64,000 nucleotides of DNA from an uncultured Acidimicrobiales bacterium (GTDB lineage: Bacteria; Actinomycetota; Acidimicrobiia; Acidimicrobiales; Hopanoidiivorantaceae). The stretch lies in assembly GCA_958295755.1 (NCBI GenBank), contig OY282367.1, forward strand, positions 1 through 64,000. Direction: 5' to 3'. Below, piece by piece: positions 54,152-64,000 of the stretch. Position 1 is the stretch's first letter, and each line of letters begins with the position of its first letter. Both the position numbers and the translations under genes were made by a program. The notes beneath the pieces are model-generated. The model saw nothing but the letters and a program-made list of their open reading frames with translations, was not told where the DNA came from and did not search any database.

Positions 54152-54165
54152 AGCACCAGACTAGC

Positions 54166-54456
54166 CTAGGCTTCGCGCTCTAGGAGTATCCGCACGATAG
54201 CTGACGATTCGCGGTATTCGTCGTTGGTGTAGAGTGTGAAGCCGCAGATTGTGCTTCCTGTTGCTGAGCCTGCTACTAGGTCGAAGGTGATGTTGGGGCC
54301 AGACACATCGCCTTCCCTTAGCAGAGCACCGGGTCTAGCGTGGGGGCTAAGGTCTGGTGCTAGTTGCGCTATGGTCGTGTCTGCTACAGTGAGGTTCCGC
54401 CACGATAGCTCCCGCAGGTCTGGGTTAGTGACATGGCTGGTCGGTATCGATACCGT
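54166..54456 (-). CDS. Phage-like gene fragment, N-terminus cut at the degenerate repeat
   Basis: About 96 codons remain (SWRNLTVADTTIAQLAPDL, then a beta-rich C-terminal half). There is no start codon between the end of the degenerate repeat (54457) and the first conserved-looking part; the frame simply continues into the repeat. The normal N-terminus is missing. The beta-rich C-terminus resembles structural proteins of phages, but I cannot name a family. It is upstream of the Cys-rich gene on the same strand. Confidence 0.5.
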   Translation of the reverse strand, partial: TVSIPTSHVTNPDLRELSWRNLTVADTTIAQLAPDLSPHARPGALLREGDVSGPNITFDLVAGSATGSTICGFTLYTNDEYRESSAIVRILLEREA

Positions 54457-54492
54457 GTTTCGGGGGGCGGTATGCCCCTCCTTCATTGAAGG
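54457..54492 (+). repeat. Degenerate full-length CRISPR repeat (repeat 45) keeping the stem
   Basis: This is exactly 36 bp. It differs from the consensus by three internal bases (loop TAT for TCA and one C-to-T) and a terminal G shared with repeats 41-43. The stem remains 7 bp, with one G-U pair. It ends in the normal TTCATTGAAG handle. It lies 913 bp after repeat 44 and separates two foreign-looking segments. Confidence 0.9.
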
Positions 54493-54774
54493 GGCGAGAA
54501 GTTGTGGGCGGTGTTCGAGTCGTATGGTCTGCAGAAGATGAAGCTGCCGGCTGGACCGAAGCCTACCTACACACAAGCGGCTGCACGCTACGGCGATTGC
54601 ATCGTGAAGACCACGCGGCATGTGACTGCTATTGTGGGTGGCGTGGTGCGCGATACATATGACACGCGCTGCTACGATTGGTGCGACTATCATGGTGCCG
54701 GTTGCGGCGATGCGATCTGCGAGACGGTGGAGCCGCGCGAGCGTAAGGCAACGATGGTCTTCGCTATCGGATAG
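54493..54774 (+). CDS. Actinophage-like small protein, N-terminus cut at the degenerate repeat
   Basis: The frame opens exactly at the end of repeat 45 (the first in-frame stop is inside the repeat) and reads GEKLWAVFESYGLQK, then ARYGDCIVKTTRHVTAIVGGVVRDTYD and a Cys/Asp-rich tail. The RHVTAIVGGVVRDTYD block is like small proteins of actinobacteriophages that carry a similar RHVT..DG.x..D pattern. A TTG at 54502 could start it, but the natural N-terminus is evidently lost. It is likely part of a phage gene. Confidence 0.6.
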   Translation, partial: GEKLWAVFESYGLQKMKLPAGPKPTYTQAAARYGDCIVKTTRHVTAIVGGVVRDTYDTRCYDWCDYHGAGCGDAICETVEPRERKATMVFAIG

Positions 54775-54802
54775 GCAACACCGACAGAAAGGAATTTGAG
54801 AT

Positions 54803-55114
54803 ATGGCAAGCCCTGTTGTAGAGCACGCGGAGAGGATTTTCACCGTTGTTACCGATGAGCCGATGAAGAAGGTGGGCTATTGGCTGTGCCCGGTTTGCGG
54901 CACTTTCAAAGCTGAGCTAGAAGTAACGCAGTCGCAGAATGTTCACGATGATCGGGTGGTGGCGTCTTGGCGTGCGCGCCAGCCGGATGATTGGGATAGG
55001 AGTTGGCGTTTGACACACACGGATTGGGATCTCACGCTGTATCGTTTGATGAGCACGCTTGTCTATCCGCATATGCGGTCGTGTATTAATCCGCCCAAAA
55101 GAAATCCAGAGTAG
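54803..55114 (+). CDS. Hypothetical small zinc-ribbon-like protein
   Basis: The complete 103-residue protein has AAAGGAAT upstream of ATG 54803. It has a CPVCG knuckle and a later Cys (MRSCIN), plus a Trp-rich middle (VVASWRARQPDDWDRSW). It lies 28 bp after the cut phage-like gene and 14 bp before the half repeat. Phage origin is likely from context. Confidence 0.6.
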   Translation: MASPVVEHAERIFTVVTDEPMKKVGYWLCPVCGTFKAELEVTQSQNVHDDRVVASWRARQPDDWDRSWRLTHTDWDLTLYRLMSTLVYPHMRSCINPPKRNPE

Positions 55115-55128
55115 AGGTTGCGGTTTTC

Positions 55129-55150
55129 GTTTCGGGGGGCGGTCAGCCCG
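55129..55150 (+). repeat. Half CRISPR repeat (repeat 46), 3' half replaced
   Basis: The first 21 bases match the repeat consensus (GTTTC, GGGGGGC, GGTCA, GCCC), then the sequence diverges into GCTCACGGGAG. The handle is missing. It marks the outer end of the array-derived region, 636 bp after repeat 45. Confidence 0.85.
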
Positions 55151-55206
55151 CTCACGGGAGATCCTAAGAAGATGTTCCGCTAGTTCTTTAGTAAAGTTTT
55201 GTTCCA

Positions 55207-55989
55207 CTACCTTTGTGAAAAGGTATCTGCTAGTTCGCAATACAAGGTTTCTAAAGCTGAATATAACTCGACCAATCCTTCGATTCCTTCTGTAATCGCT
55301 GAGAATTCTTCAAATTTCATTACGATAGATTTAATATCGGAGCAGATACCTTGGAGAATCTCAGTGCACTCGGCTAAAAGGTTTTCATCTGTTTCTAACT
55401 GTATAGACAAGACAGTATTTGTACTTGATATGTTAAATTTTACTAATCTTGGTTCGCTCAACGGTTCATTTTCAAAGGTATTTAAATTTTGGCATGCTTC
55501 AGAAAAGTCTAATATTGTTTGAGTAAAATCTAATAGATCTCTTATGAGTTCAGCAGATAGGCAAAACCATCTTGCAGTGTCTCCTAGGATACCAGCATCA
55601 GTAAGGAATTCACCAAAATTACTGCTAACATAATTTTCTAAAAACCAAATTGGAAAGTCAGTGACCCTGCTTTGCAATTCTGTGATTTCTAAACAAATGC
55701 CATCGTAGTCAGCTGCACATTTTTCCCATAGCTCCATATTAGGAATGCCAGATCTATTCTGTACTGGCCGTATGTAACTTAGAGGTAAGTCTATTCTATT
55801 CTGTAAGAATTCAATGCGTAATGTCCCTTCAAAATTTTCTTCACTCCAAAGTTGCGAGCAGCGTTCATCGATTTCTTCTGTTGAATCGATGAATTCAAAT
55901 GCATCTGAAACATAGCATACTATCTTTCTTATATCAAACCAAAGAGAACTGAAATAAGACTCCTCTGGTTCTTTGAGTTCTGTTCGCAA
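55207..55989 (-). CDS. Hypothetical acidic protein, 260 residues
   Basis: The product is unrecognised, acidic and helical (FGEFLTDAGILGDTARWFCL, IEGLVELYSALETLYCEL), with no signal or membrane segment. The sequence is AT-rich compared with neighbours, which suggests foreign origin. The only standard start is TTG at 55989; its ribosome-binding site is weak. It lies just outside the half CRISPR repeat and faces away from the cas operon genes' products, though on the same strand. Confidence 0.6.
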   Translation of the reverse strand: MRTELKEPEESYFSSLWFDIRKIVCYVSDAFEFIDSTEEIDERCSQLWSEENFEGTLRIEFLQNRIDLPLSYIRPVQNRSGIPNMELWEKCAADYDGICLEITELQSRVTDFPIWFLENYVSSNFGEFLTDAGILGDTARWFCLSAELIRDLLDFTQTILDFSEACQNLNTFENEPLSEPRLVKFNISSTNTVLSIQLETDENLLAECTEILQGICSDIKSIVMKFEEFSAITEGIEGLVELYSALETLYCELADTFSQR

Positions 55990-56010
55990 AATAGTGAAAT
56001 TATCGCAGAC

Positions 56011-56568
56011 TTACAAAAACACTGGGGGACATTCGGAGAATTCATCTTGAATACCTAGGTTATTTCCGCAAGTTTCTTCTGTTTCCACATATTTTGACAG
56101 CACTTCGGCTATCTCCGAAGTTTGTTCAGCAGGTAGGTTTTCTAGCTCCTCAGATAGCTGTGTGAGTTGTTGCTGTGTTAGCCATACAGGAGTAGGTGAG
56201 TTGGGAGCATCAGGTGAAAACTGAGTTAGTAGAAATTTGACAAGCAGAGTGCTTGGATCGTCAGGCGTTGCTTCATCTCTAGCAGCTTGAGCAGCCCTTT
56301 CAAGTAGAATAGATTCTGCTGAAGGTGTTTCGCTGGGCAATGTTGAAGTGCTGGCAGTAGAAGTCGTGGGAGCTGAAGTCGTGGTTTCGGAGATTGTGCT
56401 GGTAGTTGAAACTAGGGGGGCACTTGGCGGTACACTAGACGGAGAAAGAGTAGATTGATCTTCAGATGCAACTGGCTTGGTAGCATCTGTGCATCCAGCC
56501 AAGAGTAGACAGCCTACCAACATGGCCAAGACGGCTCTGTATAACAGTGACGAGGCTAGATGTGGCAT
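56011..56568 (-). CDS. Small secreted lipoprotein with Thr/Ser linker
   Basis: The signal (LYRAVLAMLVGCLLLAGC) ends in a lipobox, followed by a Ser/Thr/Pro linker of about 60 residues and a helical acidic C-terminal part of 90 residues with two terminal Cys (ETCGNN and SECPPV). It is similar in plan to the lipoprotein at 9011-9817. It lies 127 bp downstream of the last cas gene and could be read from the same transcript. No function is recognised. Confidence 0.7.
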   Translation of the reverse strand: MPHLASSLLYRAVLAMLVGCLLLAGCTDATKPVASEDQSTLSPSSVPPSAPLVSTTSTISETTTSAPTTSTASTSTLPSETPSAESILLERAAQAARDEATPDDPSTLLVKFLLTQFSPDAPNSPTPVWLTQQQLTQLSEELENLPAEQTSEIAEVLSKYVETEETCGNNLGIQDEFSECPPVFL

Positions 56569-56695
56569 GAAGTGTCAGTCTATTGGAGGTATTCTGTTGT
56601 TGGTAGAGGGGTTGCTCAGTAGACAATTGCTTGCTAGACAATAGCTTGGTAGGAAATATTGGATTTTAGTTTCTAGGTTGCCCCATCTAGTCTCG

Positions 56696-57630
56696 TTAGC
56701 TACTCTCGCTATTTGTTTTCCAGATTATTCTTGGGGGGCTGAAGGTTCCGTATCCGCCTTGGTCTGATCTGCGAATTTGTGATTGCAGGATTTGGAATAT
56801 GCCCCATGACGGATACCAATCACTGCGCTTGCTGGGAGTTGAGTCTGTGGCTTGTGCTAAAATGGCGGCTACTGATCCCGGTCCTGCAGGGCGCAACCAG
56901 AGGGGCCATGTGTATGCGCCTTGTTTCCAACCTCCTGAACATCCTACGGTAAGTGTTCTTTTACCGTCTTGCCTAGAAAAAACTGGATGGGTGCTGATTC
57001 CTAGTATTGCTAGAGCTTCTGAACCAGGATTGGTGTATTTTGTGGTAGTAGATGGATTAGAAGCTGAAAGAGCGTAGATACGATCATCCACTACATCCCA
57101 CATCAACGAGTCAAGTTTACTCTTATACGGCCAAGGTCCGACAAGAGCTTCGTTTAGGTCGTCCTCAATTACGGAACAAAGAATTTCTTGCGCCATACTG
57201 AAGAATTTCTGTTGCCCGGCCGTGAAATAGAAATCGCTAGGTTTAGCTACATCGTTGTTGTCATAGCTACCTTCGGCGACCAGTGCTGTGGCGAATTCAT
57301 TACCAATTTGTCCATTTGCTGATTTGAGATATTTGCGAACACTTTCTGGAGAAAATTTTGCCTTCTCCATCTCAGCTTTAGAACCGAACTTAGGTGAAAT
57401 CGCAGGGCTTTTTGCCCACTTGGGGCAGACTGCTAATGCCTGCTGGATGATTGTTTCTACTGAGAAATCTTTATCTACTATGGCGTGGGGGATCACATCG
57501 TTGGACCACCAGAGTTTGGGTTGGTGGGGTTCGTCTGCGAAAAGTACCTGAACTCCTAAAGCTGCGAAAAAGCCTAGGGGGTTGGTGCCAGCCAGCCCGG
57601 TTAGGTGGGTGCCTTCGTACTGTTGTGTCA

Positions 57631-57631
<1 letters not shown>
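56696..57631 (-). CDS. Small Cas8-position subunit of type I-G (Csb3/Cas8u-like)
   Basis: The 311-residue protein begins MTQQYEGTHLTGLAGTNPLGFFAALGVQVLF, the G(T/N)xPLGFFAALG-type start seen in type I-G large-subunit proteins (Csx17/Csb3 families). It is much shorter than Csx17. It contains SGGWKQGAYTWPLWLRPAGPG near the C-terminus. It directly follows cas3 with a one-base stop-start overlap (TGATG), so it is expressed with it. It would act in target recognition in the Cascade-like complex. The family call is tentative. Confidence 0.7.
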
Positions 57632-62239
<4,608 letters not shown>

Positions 62240-62242
62240 GAC

Positions 62243-63490
62243 TTACTCCTTATCAGCTTTATCATCGGCCTTATCAGTCTTGGCGGCTTTACGGCTTTTC
62301 GCCAAAAGTTCAATCAGCTTAGGGGAAGGCTCAAGTTGAATCTCAGAGGTCTCCCAACCGATACCAGCCTTTGAAGCCTCTTCAGATGCACGCTTTAGAA
62401 TGCCAGCTGCAACAGATCTGTTGATGTCCACAACAGTCGGTGCCGAGCCGTCACGAGCCACAAGTTCCAAAGTCTGTGGTTCAGTGGGAATCAGTAGACA
62501 TCGAGAGCGAAGATCGTAGTCCATCTCGTACAGGTAAGCAAGGGCTGCGATTCCGAGTGCTGCTATGGCAGTATGGGCAGCTGCTTCCTTGGTACGGTCG
62601 CGCCCGCCAAATCTCAGCTTCCTCAAGGCGGCGAGCGAAATCACAGTAGTCTGAACTGCTCCCGAGATGGTAACACCTCCCGCCGAGGAATCAATAGAAG
62701 GCGCAATGTTGCCGTGGTTGATTTCTGAAGGTCGATCTATCGTAATGGGTTTGCCTTTTTTGTCTTTTGCTGCCTCATCTTCGTTGATAGTCCAGACTTG
62801 GGCGGGGTCGGCATGTTCATACAAGGTGTCTTCAGATGACAGCTTCTCAATCTGCAGAGGATCAAGGCGACTGCCGACTTTATTGCCGACCTGCACATCC
62901 AAGCCGACGATCTCAGAGACATACGCTCTCTGGAATTTCGACCCCAATCCGCCTTTTGGCCCTGTGCTGTCCCACACTCCAAAGAGCAAGGCAGTTGGCG
63001 AATAGCGATAGAGGGCGGTGGCATCTCGTGGGGTGGCGTTGGTAATTTGCTGCCCGACATCTGAGAGACGGAACAGGATGCCGTCCAGCAAGCTGTCGCG
63101 GAAGATGGCATCGGCAATCCTGTGCGGTGCTTCAAGGGCAGTGAGTTTGCCAATGTCGCTCAAGTCTTCCTCGTCTGTCTTGGCACCCGTGAAATCGACA
63201 TATGGGACGGGAAAAGCCAGCTCGTCAGCTACCCATCCTTCAAGCAGAGCTTCCTCGGCTCGATTGGCTTGCGAAGCGACTGAGTCCAAGAGCACGGTTT
63301 GGACTTCTTTATCGCCTATTTGTCGCGTCTCTACTGCATATTTGTGATCGGCTCTGCTTTCTACGGCGTAGGAAGGTGGAAATACCTTGTCTTCAGTGCC
63401 GCCAGCAGGTGCTAGTGGCAGCCGAGACCGCAGAGCCACGGCACCTCCCGCTGTGGCTTCGGCAAGCTGTTCATAAGTTAGTTCGGACAT
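62243..63490 (-). CDS. csb1: Csb1, Cas7-type backbone subunit (type I-G)
   Basis: The 415-residue protein is of the GSU0053/Csb1 family. MSELTYEQLAEATAGGAVALRSRLPLAPAGG and KVFPPSYAV are followed by VLLDSVASQANRAEEALL, APHRIADAIFRDSLLDG, and GVWDSTGPKGGLGSKFQRAYVSEIVGLDV. It forms the crRNA-binding backbone of the effector complex. The ATG at 63490 follows GGAGG and was chosen over upstream in-frame starts, which lie in the 5' leader. It is the first gene of the interference operon. The C-terminus is Lys/Asp-rich and repetitive. Confidence 0.92.
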   Translation of the reverse strand: MSELTYEQLAEATAGGAVALRSRLPLAPAGGTEDKVFPPSYAVESRADHKYAVETRQIGDKEVQTVLLDSVASQANRAEEALLEGWVADELAFPVPYVDFTGAKTDEEDLSDIGKLTALEAPHRIADAIFRDSLLDGILFRLSDVGQQITNATPRDATALYRYSPTALLFGVWDSTGPKGGLGSKFQRAYVSEIVGLDVQVGNKVGSRLDPLQIEKLSSEDTLYEHADPAQVWTINEDEAAKDKKGKPITIDRPSEINHGNIAPSIDSSAGGVTISGAVQTTVISLAALRKLRFGGRDRTKEAAAHTAIAALGIAALAYLYEMDYDLRSRCLLIPTEPQTLELVARDGSAPTVVDINRSVAAGILKRASEEASKAGIGWETSEIQLEPSPKLIELLAKSRKAAKTDKADDKADKE

Positions 63491-63732
63491 GATTTTCCTC
63501 CGTTGTATTTGTTGAGTATGTGCTTTGGTGCTGTGTGTGCTTGGGTAGATGGTTGATTCTTCGTTGTGATAAATGTTAGCAGAGGGGTGTGATAGGGATG
63601 TAGGCTTAGGTTCATCTGTAGTAGAAAGATATGCGGTTCTGGCTGTCGGCGGGTCTCGGCAACGGATAGGGAGTTGTGCTATAAGCATGGGACGATATTC
63701 TATTTCTTTCTTATGAGTATTTATTTGAAGTT

Positions 63733-63740
63733 ATTATACC
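63733..63740 (-). promoter_or_regulatory. Probable extended -10 promoter of the cas interference operon
   Basis: On the minus strand TGGTATAAT ends with its hexamer at 63738-63733. It precedes csb1 by about 240 bp, implying a long untranslated leader. The same extended -10 string occurs before the DUF3467 gene. No good -35 is seen. Confidence 0.5.
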
Positions 63741-63805
63741 ATAACAATTTATGAAATGACACACCATCGACTTTTCGGACTAAAATCTGCATGGCCGCTG
63801 TTCGT

Positions 63806-63845
63806 CCTTCATTGAAGATTTTGCGTATTGATTTGTTCATTGAAG
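63806..63845. repeat. CRISPR-repeat-derived element near the cas promoter
   Basis: The bases at 63806-63818 are an exact 13-base copy of the 3' end of the CRISPR repeat, the crRNA handle part. A second 10-base copy (TTCATTGAAG) is at 63836-63845. The rest of the repeat is not present. This lies about 70-110 bp upstream of the probable cas promoter. A chance 13-base match is unlikely but possible. Confidence 0.5.
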
Positions 63846-64000
63846 CAGTGTCTTCCCCGGCGGACAGCGGCTTCACGGAGGCATTTGCCATCTGATCAAA
63901 CTTTTCGTGAAAGCCATGCTCCTGAAACATCTACCGTTCACTCACCCCTCGCACGCTCCCAGATAAGACTGAGACTGCCCCAGAAAGCAAGATACCGATA
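63846..64000. other. Window end without a recognisable gene
   Basis: These 155 bp contain no gene with support. A 69-codon minus-strand frame (63721-63930) covers the repeat-derived element and ends at the promoter; it has no recognisable family and is probably not a gene. The sequence continues beyond the window. Confidence 0.4.

Noticed and set aside
54166..54843. 225-codon minus-strand frame across the degenerate repeat
   Set aside because: Upstream of the repeat it is antisense to the cut phage-like gene; only the part below 54457 looks like protein.
53544..55128. A mobile element inserted in the array
   Set aside because: No transposase, integrase, terminal inverted repeats or target duplications are visible; the borders are CRISPR repeats.
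63806..63845. A full CreTA-type RNA and toxin pair
   Set aside because: No second repeat half and no toxin-like small gene could be identified; only the handle copies are certain.
63721..63930. 69-codon minus-strand frame upstream of csb1
   Set aside because: No family and no ribosome-binding site; it ends in the promoter and covers the repeat-derived element.

Overview
The window looks like chromosomal DNA of an actinobacterium (Actinomycetota). The evidence is a mycothiol glycosyltransferase (MshA) with its usual YbjN-like neighbour, a single FtsK/SpoIIIE-type type VII secretion ATPase, and many Thr/Ser-rich lipoproteins. Codon use is mid-GC and genes are tightly packed. A class such as Acidimicrobiia is plausible from the gene set, but the sequence alone does not prove it. 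An odd trait throughout is short tandem duplications (about 9-21 nt) at gene starts, in inter-domain linkers and between genes.

Layout: 1-9.0 kb holds a DUF368 lipid-carrier transporter fragment, a MidA-type methyltransferase, a compact type VII secretion-like trio and an aspartate dehydrogenase. 9.0-15.0 kb holds a lipoprotein, tRNA-Lys, a histidine phosphatase, mshA-ybjN-proC and an acyl-CoA synthetase. 15.0-19.3 kb is a visibly AT-rich patch with a DUF3467 gene, two unknown genes and a large N6-adenine methyltransferase of restriction-modification type, followed by an Lhr helicase (19.4-23.8 kb). 24-29 kb is an enoyl-CoA hydratase and a livFGHM amino-acid ABC transporter. 29.4-31.0 kb is a decayed stretch of small lipoprotein and membrane genes. 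31-46.7 kb is mostly metabolism and transport: thiolase, APC permease, a substrate-binding protein, SDR, D-aminoacylase, sulfotransferase, MOSC, luciferase-like oxidoreductase and a copper-type P-type ATPase.

46.7-63.8 kb is a complete type I-G (formerly I-U) CRISPR-Cas locus split in two convergent halves. The left half, on the + strand, is a cas4-cas1 fusion, an ABC-transporter substrate-binding lipoprotein gene, cas2, a leader and an array of 44 repeats (36 bp) with 43 ordinary spacers. The right half, on the - strand, is csb1 (cas7), csb2 (cas5-cas6), cas3 with a C-terminal HD domain, and a small Cas8-position gene.

The most unusual signal is at the trailer end of the array. After the last ordinary repeat (53509) come a 913-bp and a 636-bp stretch of small-gene DNA that looks phage-derived. 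They are separated by a 36-bp degenerate repeat that keeps the hairpin, and closed by a half repeat. Genes on both sides lose their N-termini exactly at the middle repeat. This looks like kilobase-scale foreign DNA between CRISPR repeats. Also notable are the transporter lipoprotein gene translationally coupled inside the adaptation operon, and a repeat-derived element just upstream of the promoter of the interference operon.
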